DNA of 64,000 nt, from NCBI GenBank assembly GCA_034670405.1, contig JAXDDX010000117.1, positions 124,001-188,000 of the forward strand, written 5' to 3'. Positions 34,701 to 49,200 of the stretch are shown here, piece by piece; the first letter of the stretch is position 1, and every line of letters starts with the position of its first letter. Both the position numbers and the translations under genes were made by a program. The notes under the pieces are model-generated. The model was given only the letters and a program-made list of their open reading frames with translations, did no database searches and was not told the origin of the DNA. Origin of the DNA: Hoplostethus atlanticus. Lineage: Eukaryota > Chordata > Actinopteri > Trachichthyiformes > Trachichthyidae.

Positions 34701-37700
34701 ACGCTGCTGCCCCAAACCCCCACCCACTGACTGCTCATACAGCCAGTACCACTGGTGAGCCACCTCAAATAGCACCTCAGGATAAACACCTCCACCCTTG
34801 GCTGCTTCCTCTACCGCCATGCAGGCCTTCTCCAGCATCACATTGTCCTGGAGGGAAGGGTGTGACAGACGGGAGGACAGGCAGAGAGAGAGTGTCATGG
34901 GATGATGGTAATGGATGATGAGGGAAGAGAAGCCAGAGGGGACACAACAATGATTAATGTATTGCCTTCCTTATTTGATCCTAGATTAGCAGGGTATCTG
35001 CAGGTTTCAGAAAGCCAAATTTAATCTGACCTGGAACTGAATTTCAGACAAATTTAACAACCAAAAGCCTATTTCTGATTGAAGATAGTTCTGAAATGAT
35101 AAAGTGAGCAGTAAAACAAAAAAAAAACACCATGACAGTATAGGACATGCATCCAACAGGTTTGGCATATTTGGCATATTAACTCTGTTCTGTATTAATC
35201 AAAAAGTTCAGAATGATCCTTGAACCCATTCTAATGAAAACACCTTCAGTGCTCTTGCCATGTAAGGATCCAATACAAACAGGTCCTGATCATCCCATAA
35301 CACTGAGGAAACACATTCCAAACAGTTTTATAAATGATTCAGGACAAAATATCTAGGGTAAAACCATTTCTACCTGTTCTTTGCACTGCACCAGGGCTCT
35401 CTGGATCTCGTTGGGGTTAAGGGCATGGGCGTGGGGCAGGCAGCTCAGGGCCAGCTCCGCTGCCGCCCGGACCATGTTGGGGTCCCTCGCTCTTGATGCC
35501 CGGTCTGCCAGGGATGCCACCTCTGGAGGGGTGAGGTGACCATCCCAACACTCCACCAGGATGTTGAGAGCAGCACTGCCAATCTCCATGGCCTGGCCTG
35601 GAAGGACAATGGAAGACATATGGAGGAGGAGAGAAAGCAAAGGGGGATTAAGAAAGCAATGAGCAGGGTGTTAATACGGAGATGCGATCAGGACTAGAAA
35701 CAGAAAGTAGAGATTAATGAGAGAGAGAAAAAATCAGGAAGCTCTAACAGAGATGAATGGGATTCCACTGAGGGGCTGCAGCATGGTCAACACCATGGAC
35801 AGAGGCCATGCTGGCAGCCACTGGGGAAGATCATTGAAGGCCTGCACTTCCCAATTGATGTTTGACACCTGGCAATGCAGCACAGGTGTGCCTGTCTTCC
35901 TTGAACATTGAACATAATAACCTCAACCAGACGTTTCCTGTAGTTGCTGATCAGACCTGCACAGCGGTTAAGAGGTTTTTTAGACCATTCCTCCTTCTAG
36001 AACTGTTTCAGATCATTGATATTTTTGGGATGTCTTGCACAAACTGCTTGCTTTAGGTCATGCCACAACACTTCCAATAGGGTTAAGGTAAAGGCTTGGC
36101 CATTACAAAATGCATTCTGACCCAACCTCTGTTAAGCTTCAGATCATGGACGGAGAACAGAATCCCGGAATTTAGTACTATTGGCACTTAGTACCAGGAA
36201 TTGCAGTACTGAACAATGCTAATTGGTCAATACAAGCTACGCACAAATTGTCAAGTCCGCCAACCATTTTCAAATACCGTCTTAAATACCGGCTTGTTCA
36301 ATCTCTGCTTCAACTACGGTGCGTCTCGTTTCCAAAAAACGATTCTAATATCATGTTCATACCAAAGCAGTGCAAATTATAGAATTTCACTTTCGTTTTC
36401 ATAACGGGAGGCTGCGTTGGATTGAGTGCAGTGCTACTGGTCTACTGGTCTGTCGCATAAGGGGACGTGGCTGCGGTGAGCTGAGTGAACACCAGCGAGA
36501 TTAATCTTCGGCGCGACAGAACATAACGAGATGCACCTCAGGCGCAGCGGTAGAGTTCGATTTAGATCAATTTTATACATTGACAAACTTTTTATTTTGT
36601 GGTGGATCAACACCATAGCCGTTTGAACTTCCTCCATGTTTGCTGTTGAAATTGGCACTGTTATTGTGGTAGTCGTCATGTACATACCTAAATGACTCCC
36701 CGGTACTTTGGTGAGGTCGGAAAGCAACCTCGAACTGATTTGGGGAACTAAAAAAGGTTCCTGCTGAGAGGGTTCCTGCTCAAAAAAGTACCCAAAAGGT
36801 TCTAGTTCTTGCATTCGAAAGACGCGTACTGTCTGAGACTCCTTTATTTCAATTCGACTTGCTGAAACCTTCCCTCGCTAGGCTAGGCATTCCACAATCC
36901 CAAAACGCTGAAAATGACATCCCTGTAATATTTGGTGACTAGAGAAAAGACAATGGCATATAGTCGGCTGGGCGTATTTAGTGAGGTTTTCAATGTAACG
37001 TTTGGTGGTACTTTTTGGCAAGATGTGAACACACACACACGCACGCACGCACGCACGCACCACGCACGCCCCCTCCTGGCACACTCTAGCCACTTAGCCT
37101 CTCATGCTTTCCCTCACCAGTGATCCAGGATACATGAGAGGAGTAGGTCCTGGACAGCCAGTTGGGTGAGACAAAGTTGTGGAGGCCGAGGGCGTAGAGG
37201 CCGATCTCAAAGGCACAGAGGTGCAAGTTGCGGTGAGGGCCCTGGTGGCCGCCGCTAGCTGAAGGCTGGGTGAAGATGGAGGTGGAGGAGTTTCCTCCAG
37301 CCTTAATCAGCACAGTCTTGGCCAGCTCAAAGTAGAAGTGGGCCGCTGCCTCCGATGGCTGGTTGGGCACGTGGGGTGCGTGGCACTCAGGACGACGCCC
37401 TTTGTACCTGGACCGAGGGGAATTTACAACATGTTGGTTATGATTAATCTTTAAATCATAGTTGTGCAGAACAAAGCAACAGATAGAACTGTTTGCCCCT
37501 GAAGCAACTGGGAGTTAACTGCCTTGCTCCCCAGGCAGTCTAGGTATTCTAACCAGTGCCCCTCCAGTCACAAATCCACTTCTGAAACTGCCTTTCCTTT
37601 TATCATAATTATAATTTTTGTTTGTATAATTTTGTAACCTAACTAAGAGGAAGTGTGTTTTTACCCATCCCAGTAACCTAACCAAAAGGAAGTGTGTTTT

Positions 37701-40700
37701 TTACCTGCTGGTGTCTGTGTTCTTGGCCCTGGCCCCACCTCCTGCCCTGCGAGAGCCGCTGGAGGAGGAGGAGCCCAGCGAATCAGAGGATGAGCTGCTG
37801 ATGCTGTCACTGTCCTGGCCCCGCCCCCAGGATGCCGCTGCCCAGCCGCCCCGGACCGGCCGCCGGCTGAGGGTTGGGGAGCTGTCCGAGGTAGTCTCTG
37901 GAGCACTGCTGTCAATACTCGCCATGCCTGTCCAAACACAACAGTCATATTATGTTGTACCAGGTTGATGTACATATAATTTTCTCCTGTTTTTTTTAAA
38001 TTTTTATTGTTTGTACCCCAGTTTCTGATGATGTTCCAATACTACATATGTTCTAATACATGCAGTTAATTGAGCAGGAATAAATAATATTCATATCTGA
38101 TGAAGGTGCTAAAACAGTGCGGTAAAGACTAGGATAAAGCAGAGTAAGATGGTTACAGAGAGATGACAGTACAGAAACTGAGACTGCATTAATGAGCCCA
38201 ACCTGCACTGCAAGGTCACTGGTCTACAATCCTAAGCTAACGGCTAAGCAGCTAACAGTTGTTAAGCTAACCTAAGAGTCAACAGTTAAAAAAAAAAAAA
38301 AGTACAACATCTATTCTCTGTGTAAAACTCTAATCATATATGCCCTGCCAGGGAAGCCATATGTCCCAGGCCAGAAATAGTACACTGTTTCTAATAATCT
38401 TGGGCCGGATTCACAAAAGTCATCATAAGATAGATCTTAAGTTACTTAAGGTTTTTTTTAGTAAGTTCTTAAGAAGGCTTGCAACTTTGGGTTGTACAAC
38501 TCCCCAATATTTTCTTAAGACTAGTCTAACTATCTTAAAGTTATCTTTTTTTTTGAGAACTTTGCTTTCAAGAATCCCATCCATTTCGTAAGGTTTTTTT
38601 AGGAAGCAAAATAAGAAAGAAGGAAAATAAGTTACTCAGCGTTCACTCAGCTGTTGTGTGTAAACACACCGCAGGCACATCCCCTTATGAGACTTAAGTT
38701 TGCAACTTAAGTTATGGGTTTTTTTTAAAAAGTGAAAAAAAAGAAAAAAAAGAAAATAGCGCATAAGGTTTTGTGACTCCGGCCCCTGGATGTGAGTCAA
38801 GTTGGAGGAGGTGGTGTCTGCCAGTGTTTACCAGTGTGTTTCTTCTTCTGCCGGACAGGTGAGCCCCAACAGCGCGCACTGTACCCACCCCGCACCCCCA
38901 GCGCCAGACGGCTGGGCACCGTGGCCTCAGCCTTGAAGGGAGCTGCTTCATTCTGCTGGTCAGATGCTGACGGCTGCCCGTCTGACACCACAAGGGAAGA
39001 GAGATGAGAGGTTTAGACAAGGACAACAACGGAGGCAATGGCCTTTTAGGTGGAAGATATTGTCTCTTTCAAAGCATCTGTTTAGATTACACTACAGATA
39101 CACTGTATCTTCAAGTTTAAGAAATCCAAATTTAAGACTTTAAGACCATAATGCTATCTGGAATTGAATTTAAGACCAATTTAAAAGACAAAAGTTGGCT
39201 AAACGCAAAACGATAAATGAGCAGCATTTAGTATAGCATATAGGATGCATATTATAACCCTGTTCTAGATTAATCTAAGAGTGGACATGCAGTGCAAAGA
39301 ATTTGCATGGTGAAAAAATAAGACCTCTAATAACTGGAAGACATTTTGATACTTTTTAAGGGTGTGGATACTGTAGTGAGACCTCCTCAGAAAGGAGGGT
39401 TCCCTCACCCTGCTCTCTAGGATAAGTAGTGCCCTCCTCTGCTGTGTTGTTGTTCTGCACTGGGTTCAACCCGGCCTGCTGTCCCGCACCTCCACCAACC
39501 AGCGCCACTGCAGATGAAGAGCTGGAGGAAGAGGAGGCTACAGTAGTTGCAGAGGAAGAGGAGGGGGTGTGTTTTGAGACCCCTCCGGTGGCCCCGCCCA
39601 CTCCACTGTGGCCAGCGGTAGTGGCATGTTTGGACGGGCTGCGCTGGCTTCCGGCCGCTGGCTTGCTGGAGTAGAAAGAGCTCAGAGTCTGAGGCTTGTG
39701 GGTCTGACTCTCCCTGTCCAATAACTTATCCAAGATCTAAGGGAGAGAGAGAATGAGAGATAAACAGCAGAGGGATACAGGATGGGAAAGAGGGGGAGAA
39801 GCTTCAATTCTTAAAATCTCAATGCTGGCTGAGTAATCCTGGTGAAATTGATTGTGATCTGAACATGAAATGGTCCAGGCTCTGGTGCTGATCTGGTGCT
39901 GTGCACCTACCAACCACTTAATTCCTCACCAATGAATGAAAGACATTTGCAAGCACATGGCTTTGTATACAAACTGCAGTCCACTTGGTTTGGAGCAACG
40001 TGAAAAGAGAGGGATAATGATGAGGCTTAAAGTACATTAGTTTCTCTGAATCGCTGACTGTGAGGATCAGGGTTATGTGTTCTTAGATAACTGGCCATCC
40101 TTCTGAGGCCAACCCGGTATGCTGAAAGTGGCCTCTCGCACATACATTGCACTTACAATCATCTACACTAATTCGGTGTAATCTAACTGAAAATACACCT
40201 ACCTTTGCGGTTGTGGATCCACCCAATAATGTCACTATTGGGTTTCATAAGTATTACATCACTCTCGAATAAAGCCTTGTTGATCAATGATCTAATTAAG
40301 GATCATAGTATTAAGGATCATAGTATTGATATTATGTTATTATTGTTGGATGTGGATTTATTGCATGAATTTATGTGAAACCTGGTTACAGACAAACAGT
40401 TATTTACCCTTAAATGAGGCCTCTCCATCTAATTAAACCAGCTCTTCTGTGGCTCGCATATCCAAACTAGAAATGCATTTCCCGCGGAAAATGCGTGGGA
40501 TTGCTGTACGGGCAAACCGCGAAGTATGTACATGTGCTAAGCTTAAAGGGATATAAAAGTTGTTGCTAGGGTGTCCTAGGTGGTTGCTAGGGTATCCTAG
40601 GCCATTGCTAGGGTGTCCTGGGCTGTTGCTAGGGTGTCCTGGGCCGTTGTTAGGGTGTTGCTAGGGTATCCTGGGCCATTGCTAGGGTGTCCTGGGCCGT

Positions 40701-43700
40701 TGCTAGGGTGTCCTAGGCCGTTGTTAGGGTGTTGCTAGGGTGTCCTGGGCCGTTGCTAGGGGGTCCTAGGCGGTTGCTAGGGTGTTGCTAGGGTGTCCTG
40801 GGCCGTTAAACAACGTAGGAACCAACTATGACACCTTAGCAACCAACTATGACACCCTAGCAACCAACTATGACACCCTAGCAACGGCCCAGGACACCCT
40901 AGCAACACCCTAGCAACAGCCCAGGACACCCTAGCAACACCCTAGCAACAGCCCAGGAAACCCTAGCAACGGCCCAGGACACCCTAGCAATGGCCCAGGA
41001 CACCCTAGCAACACCCTAGTAACTTAGTGACCACCCGGTACAACAGAGTAATATATACTTTGCGGTTTGCCCGTACAGCAATCCCACGCATTTTCCGCGG
41101 GAAATGCATTTCTAGTTGTTTTATACTACCCACCGAGGCCCTATTCACTTTTCTTAGATGAAAGTTGTGATTTCAATATTCACATGAATAATCCAACAAA
41201 TACTCTGAGCAAGGCTATTTCATCACTCATCGATGTGTGTGGCTTTACATCATTTGTTTATGAATCAACTCACACTAGTAGTAATACCCTTCATTTGGTT
41301 GGATCACTGTCCCCTTACCTACCAGTATTATCAGACCATTACCTCATTAAATTCCTAGTCAAACTACCTTGTCGTCGTCCTAACTTTATCAATACCGATA
41401 GCAGTCGCCAAACTTATCTTTCTAGCAATGGTCTACACAAACCATTCCAATCTGGTTTTAGGCCTCACCACAGCACGGAGAACAAACTCACAAAAGGTGG
41501 CAAATGATCTACTGCTTGCTCCTGATTCTGACACAATCTCAGTTTTAATTCTTCTAAATCTAAGCGCAGCATTCGATACAGTTGACCACAATATCCTTTT
41601 AGATCGCCTCACACACTACATTGCCATCCATGGTACTGTGCTCTCATGGTTTAGGTCTTATCTGTCGGAAAGAACACATAGTGTTTCATATAATACAATC
41701 TCCGACAGGTCAGCTCTTTTTTTTTATTCCCACTGTGAACTCACAGTTATCCGCTCAGTAAACCGTGAGAATTTGGTTCATATTAAACCTGTTATATAGA
41801 TAAACTATTATGGTTGGCTTACTGAATGTCAGTTCTCTGATCAACAAATCTTTTATTTGTCAAGATTTTATCCTGTCCAACAACTTAGATCTTTGTTTAA
41901 CTACAGAAACATGGCTAAGTCAGGGTGATTGTGCCCCTTTAATTGAAGCCTCTCCTAGTTTTCATCAGCGTAGATTATCTGGGCGCAGTGGTGACTTGCA
42001 ACCATCCACAAAAATTTGCTAATTAATGCTCTCCGTTATGTCTTGGCAATTTCACCTAATTTGAGCTTTTACGTTTGTTAATCAGTGGTAAGGTCCCCAT
42101 ACTGATCTACAGACCTCCCAAAGCAAACAGTTTCATCAAGGAATTTAAATTTTTATACTCTTTTTTTATACTCAATTTATATGCTTACTCTTGGTCACAT
42201 TATTCGAGAACACAATATCTCTTTTCGCTGCTACGCAGACAATATGCAGTAATACTGTCTCTCGAAATTAAAAGGGGAACACCAGTCATTTTTACCTGCG
42301 ACTCACTGATGGTGAACTGGCTAACTATGAATAGTGGAAAATGAAATAATTCAGGAAGTTATGGTATTGTTTTTTCCTGTGTTATAAGCATTTACTGGTC
42401 ACAAAAGAGATTTAAATTGTGAGGTTTATTTAGATTGCAAATTTCAATCCAATACTATACTCTGTTGGCAGTGTCTCTTCTATTATTTTCTATTACCTTC
42501 TGAATAGTATTTACATTTTTTAAATGGCCGGTGTTCCCCTTCAAGACCACATTTCCCATAAACCTCTTTGCTTCCTGTCCTCCCCCTCGTAGGCTTTAGG
42601 AGTGAAAGGCCGAAAACATGTTAGTGTAAGTGAGTTTCCATCGGCCGAAAACATGTTAGTGTAAGTGAGTTTCCATCGGCCTTTCACCCCTATCAGCCAT
42701 CACCAGAAACTCTGAAAGCTTTAGCTCTGTTTGTTACCTATTCCTGTTTTGTGCTTGTGGCAGCAGGGCGGACCTTTGGGCGTTCTCCTAGCGAGAGCTA
42801 GGAGTGGCTCTGCCACCTCAGCAGACACAGCTGCAATGAGTTGGTGATTACTCAGGTGCGCTCTCTTCTCTCTCAGTAGTAGAGATCCAGTCTCTGTTTG
42901 GTGTGCGCCATTCAACCCAGTCCCACTAAAATATACTAATATACATTCATGAAAATGAATGTGGTAATGATTTATTGATGTTAAAATGCTACACATAGCA
43001 CCTTTAATAGTTAGCCCAGGTACCTTCTTGAGCTTGCTCTGGTCATCTTTATATGTGATCATGAGAGCCAGAGCCAGGTCGCCCTTCTCCCTCCTGGTTC
43101 CTTCACACAGCAAAGGATGCTCTGCCTCACTCACTGTTGTCTTCATACCTACACACACACAGAAGATGGAGACAAGATGGACAGATGTGGAAGGAAAGGT
43201 GGACGGAATGAGAGGGTAATGAGGACAGGAGACAGAGACAGGATGGAGAAGGGTAGAGTCAAATGGTAAAAAAAAAAAAGAAGAGGAGTAGTGAGGGAGG
43301 AAGGGCTCCGGAAAGAGCAATGATATGAGAGAGAAAGGAAGGATATGTAAGGATAAGAGAAAGGATAGCACAGAGACAAGAATGACGAAAGGAGGAGGAG
43401 AGGGAGAGAGAACATGATAGGTTGTGTGAAGGAGGCAAAGCAGAAAGTAAACAAGAACAAGAAAATCAAAAGAAAATGATAATAAAAGAAGTTGTGTGGT
43501 GTGAGGGAGGAAAAGAGAAACAGCAGCAGGAGGTCAGACTACAAGACTGTCCAAGTCTTGCCCAACGCAGTACATACTAAAGATTGGTGTGCTTGCGGTC
43601 CCGTCGGGAAGCTGTTCACACTATGCGACAGGACAAAGATGAGCTTCACCCACATGAAGACAAGGGATCACACATGATGCTATTTTAAAAAACATTTTCC

Positions 43701-46156
43701 CATTCATCTAGAACAGTTCACTGTAAATACAATTACAAAATAGGTGTCCTATCATTTCTAGCTCCATGGTACAGAAGCTACAGTTTACATTTGTTTTTTG
43801 AAGTGACATTATTACAAATAATAATGGGCGTTGTTGTTAAACCATGATTTCTCATCTAGTACATTCTCTTTGTCTTCCCCTTTGAGGTAAACTCCCATTG
43901 GCTGTTGCCAGGGTCACTCTCAGATTTCAGTCTTGGTGACTCTTGGACTGCTTCGCACTACTGGAGCCCGACCAGAGTCTGTGACACTGGCTTTAATCAA
44001 TGACACTGAGTGGCCAAATAACTCTGGTCCTATGATATTTTCCTATCCAACAGCAGCTTCACCACTAATTGAAAGACACATATTACTGTTGACAATCTAA
44101 TACAGGGAAAGATCATTAATATTGTTACCAAGTGCAGCAACAGCAGCCTCAAAGCCCAGCTCCTCATCACCGGGCATCTCGTTGTTACGGTTACGGCTTG
44201 GCGGACGGGAGCCCGTGGGGGACACAACTGCACAAACAATATGGAATAAAGTAAAAGGGATAAATGTAAATACCTGGAAGTTCCATTTGAATTATCTTGG
44301 TTTTGGTATTCAGAGGCAGAAACATTAATCATCTGTCCATCAGTGAGCCAAGTCCTTCACTCCAGTTATTTTCTCTATATGAAGACATTGATCAAAAAAG
44401 CTCATCCATGGTAGAATCAACAAAGTAGCACTGTATTTGTTGTACATAAAATATGATCAAGGTGAATCAAAGATCAGTCAAGATGAGTTACTGTCAGGCT
44501 ATTATCATCTGCTCTATTATAACCATGGAACCAGTTACATTGCACCTCACCTTTTAATTGAAGTCATTATTTCTTCAAAAGTTACAGACTAATCCTAAAA
44601 AAGGTAATTTGTTTAATTCTCTTGTTACCACCTCAAATCGTATCTCTCTTGCCCATTCTGTTGCCCAGTCCTAAAAATTGGTTGTTGAAATCTTGTCAGG
44701 CTTATGGTTAAAGTGGGATGGACTCTACAGGTAGTGGCAATAACTGAAGAATTCCAATCCAAAATGACATATGCACCATTTAAAAAGATTGTAACATGAC
44801 TGATAGCAAGAATTTCAAACAATGCTTCTGTTGTATTTTAAAGTATTGTAATTGTTTTTCAATCGACTGTTCTCCTGACTACATAGACAAAACCCTCCAG
44901 ATACTTGACTCAAGGCCCATCACAGGCTCATTTTGTTCCTGTCTTAGCTTCTCTACACTGGTTGTCTGTTTAAGATATGACTGTTAAGGCCTGCATAGCT
45001 GTCTGCCAGCTACAGCAGTTACAATATGGATAGGTTGTTAGCCTAGCAGCTAAGCAGTGCAATTACCATAAGGATAAGTTGTTAGCCTAGCAGCAGGAAC
45101 CATCACAGTGTGTTGGTTTCTGAAGGTGTTCAGCATCTCTCCATGTGGCCAGGTTGAGTTGCTACAAAGTTGTTAAAGCTGCAGAAAACAACTCCATGTG
45201 GTGGTACAGCAAACGCTAGTTAGCATTTAGGCCCTGCACCTCATAGCACTTGTAAACTAACCACAGCTAGCCAGCACATGCATGGCTACAGAAATCTTTT
45301 GAATTCTTTCTCTTCTTGGGTTCAGATGCTCTGAAACTGCTATTTTTAGGGCTTTGTGCCCACATTAGGTCCATATGGGCATTTTAGCAAATGAAGCTAA
45401 CCAACTTTAGATTGGGTGTTTGTGAGTGGCATGAGATAGGACCTTTGTGCATGTGCAAACCACAGGGGTGAATATATTTTTATGAATACTGATTGTTCTG
45501 TAAATAACAATATCCCAAAGTGTCTTGACTTTATCATTGCCTTTGTTTGTTGTTGTTTTTTTACATGTGAAGTGCCTCTCTGAGAAAAGTGATACAACTA
45601 ATTCAGAGGGTTTTATATTACAAACCTCACACATACATGTTGCACAAACAGAAAATAAATTACAGTACAAATACCAATCATATACAAATTACACAATGAG
45701 ATCCTGAGAATTGGCTTAAGTAGTCTTCCCTTTCAACAGGTAGATAGAGATAGTAAGGTGCAGTTTAAGATGTTAACAGTTGTAGACATGCAGCGAGTTC
45801 TAGGGCCTTATCACTGGGGTCCTATAATATTCGGACACATGGCATAGTGAAAATTACAATGCAAACAGTAATTTGGGGGTCAGTTTAAAATACTTTTTTG
45901 TATGAACAGATTGCTGACACAATAATTAAATGTAACCTATAACTCACTAACTATTACTACCAAACAGGCAATACATGTCCATAGCTTTTTGCTGCCATTT
46001 TATTCCAGTCTACTTTGCTGTACAGTCATCTTTCAAACATGGATCATTAGTGATTGGGGTAACAATTTAATAGCATTTCAGAGTAACATTCATTTACAAT
46101 GCCAGCCACTTGTTTCGAATTTTATTAAGATACCTATTTTGACACTTTTGTGGCCA

Positions 46157-46212
<56 letters not shown>

Positions 46213-49200
46213 GACCATAAATGTATGTTACACAAATGAAAAAAATGGCACAAAGTCACCCGTCTTGAAGACATTTCCCTTCATTTCTCCGATTGTTTCT
46301 GTAGATTGATGGCGTCACTATAAAGCGACGGGGAAGGATTCATGGGAATTGGAGGCAGAAACCAGTTAACAGTTACCAGAGCGGTCACAGGCACCGCCAA
46401 ATGCAAAAGTTACAGAGTGTAGCTTTAATATGCAACAAGATTCATCAATCAACTCACCCCTCCATTCACCCATGAAACACAGATCCAATCAAAATATAAT
46501 TGATTGTAGTCTGTTAAAGATCCCCTGCAGTGAGCTCACAAACTAATGGAGCATTTTAAATCAGGCCTTGCTAGCAAACCATTGGGTTATAAGTCATTGC
46601 AAAGTAGGAGGACCAACTAATCCATGCCATGTGAATAACGCACAGCTGCACCTTCTCCACCATGCTTCAATCTTCTGTTTAGGCTGCAATTCATAAGGGT
46701 TACAATATCACCTTTGACACTTCCACTCATAAACCAATTAAAACAACTCCAATCATCTCCTTTTGGTGCTTACCTGGGGTACACAATACGTCAAAGATGA
46801 AGCTAGCCAACATGAGTGGCAGGACGGGTCGGTAATCACAGAAGTTGCCATCTCTGAGCTGTTCGGCTCGCTCTCTGATGGCCGTCATCTCCACCAGGCC
46901 CAAAGGAATCTTCTTCAGCAGCGCCACCACCTCTGATTCCTGGTAGGCCAGCTTCACCTGATGAACCAGCAAAGGGCCTCAGTATATACACACCAATACC
47001 CACACATACAAATCTATATACTTAAGGGAGACCCACAAACAGTATATACACAAAACAGGGTGTCTTCTAGGTATCATGAAGCCAGATTTAAGACTTTTTA
47101 AGTCTTAAGGCATTTTGGGCATTAGGCAATTTTTAATGCTATCTGGAAAGTTTTTAAAGATTTAAACCACAGACTATTTCCTATTGAACACAGCTAATGA
47201 AAGTTGTGAAACTAAATGAGCAGAATAAGAAAAAGGACACCAGGAAATTATTTTTTAAGGGACATGAAGTCCAACATGTTTGGCATGTTTTGGTAAAACT
47301 ACACAGTTCATGCCGTTTGCCTTAATTCATTTGCCTTCCTTTCCAACTGTGCCTCGACTAAATATCACTGAATGCAAAGAATCTGTAAAATACCACTATC
47401 AAATTATATAGCTGCATCAAAATTAAACTTACATTTATTAAAATATAAACTTGTCATTAAATGAATGTCATTAAAAACTGTATTCATTACATTTGAATAC
47501 TTTTAAGGCCTTAAATTTAGACATTTTAGATAATTTAAGACATTTCCAGACCCCTGGATACCTTGAAATATCCACACAAAGAAATCTGCAGAGTGAGTGA
47601 GTGAGTATGTGTGCGTGAGTATGTGTGTTTGTGTGACCTCCAGGGCCTTGGTGGAGGCTGGTGGCCTCTGGAGCTCCAGGGAGAACATGCCGGTGCTGAA
47701 GGCCAGGTTGTGGAGCTCTTGACGTTCACTGAGGACGGTGAGGAGGAAGGCGGCTTTAGACAGCGTGTTTGTGGCTACCTGGGTCTGACGGCTGGTTGAC
47801 ACCTTGCTCTTCTTACCCTGAACACAACAACAACAGCCCAGGAAATGATGGTACAATCAGGATATGAAACAGAAACACCATGTTTGACTAGAGTATTTAC
47901 ACTTTGATCAGCCAAAATAATTTCTCATCATCATGTTTTTAGTATAGGAAATATTTGACTTAATGTAGGTTGGTGATCTACAAAAATGTCAGCTGGTGGC
48001 TGGCTCTGAAAATGAATGTTACTCTGTAAAATGCATTTCTAAGGAAAGCTTGCCCGCTACCCTAGGCTAATGATGCTATTACTGCCATGTGAACATGATT
48101 CAGTAAAGATACATGGATCACAAAAACAATATAGTTAGAATCCAATATTTGTCAGTGTACTGCTTCTTCCCAGGTTGATGATGCTATCGAAACATACTAC
48201 CCCAGTACCCCATTAGACTGGAGATAAAGGCTCACAGGCTACATTTATTTTATTTAGTTATTTATTTTAGGGACAATGGCAGCTATCCGGTCATACAAAA
48301 AACAGCACAATCAGTTTTATAAATTGTATCCATTCCTCTGGTTTGCACATGCTGGTACATCTGACAGACTTCATCCCCTTTTTGTATTCAGGACATATCC
48401 TTAGACAAAGATGAGAAAACAAAAACCATTCAGATTTCCTATTTTACAGTTAGTTAGTGCCACATGCTAAAATACCCATATAGATTAAAATATGGGCATT
48501 GACAAAGCTCTGAAAATAGTACTTATTTCAGAGCAAGTACTGAACCCAAGTACAGAGAGAGTTCAAATGATTTCTCTAGTAGTGCATTTTCTGGCTAGTT
48601 ATGGTTAGTTTACAAGTGCTATGAGTTGCATGGCCTAAATGCTAAATAACATTGGATATGCTAGGCTAACATTAATAAAAGAAGCCACAACCACCACATG
48701 GAGTTGTTTTTTCTGCAACTCTCTGTAGCATCTCAGTCTCGCCACATGGAAAGATGCTAAACTATACTTGAACGAACAGTAGCCAGTCAACTTTTTTGTC
48801 AAAAAACAACCTATTTGATCCCTTTCAATCTGGCTTTAGATCCTTTCACTCGACCGAAACTGCACTCACGAGAGTGGTCAATGATCTTCTATTAGCTATT
48901 GACTCCAACTCAAACTCAGCACCATTGCTACTTGATCTGAGTGCAGCCTTCGACACAATTGATCATACGATACTCTTGAACAGTCTTAAAAATTATATTT
49001 GTATCCGGAGATCAGCACTTTCTTGGTTTAGGTCTTATCTACTCAATAGATCACACTGCGTCTTTTACAACAACATTGCAACTCTCTGACCTCAGAGTGT
49101 TGGACTTTGGTGTGCCACAAGGCTCTGTCCTAGGACTACTACTATTCTCTATCTATATGTTACCACTCGGTGACATCATTCGCAAATTTGGCATTAACTT

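Noticed and set aside
40562..41020. Possible CRISPR-like array of regular repeats
   Set aside because: Units are contiguous with no unique spacers and reverse orientation midway; it is the inside of a foldback element in a vertebrate genome.
42721..43371. 216-codon minus-strand open frame around exon w8
   Set aside because: Only 43024-43148 is coding; the rest is intron read through past good AG and GT borders.
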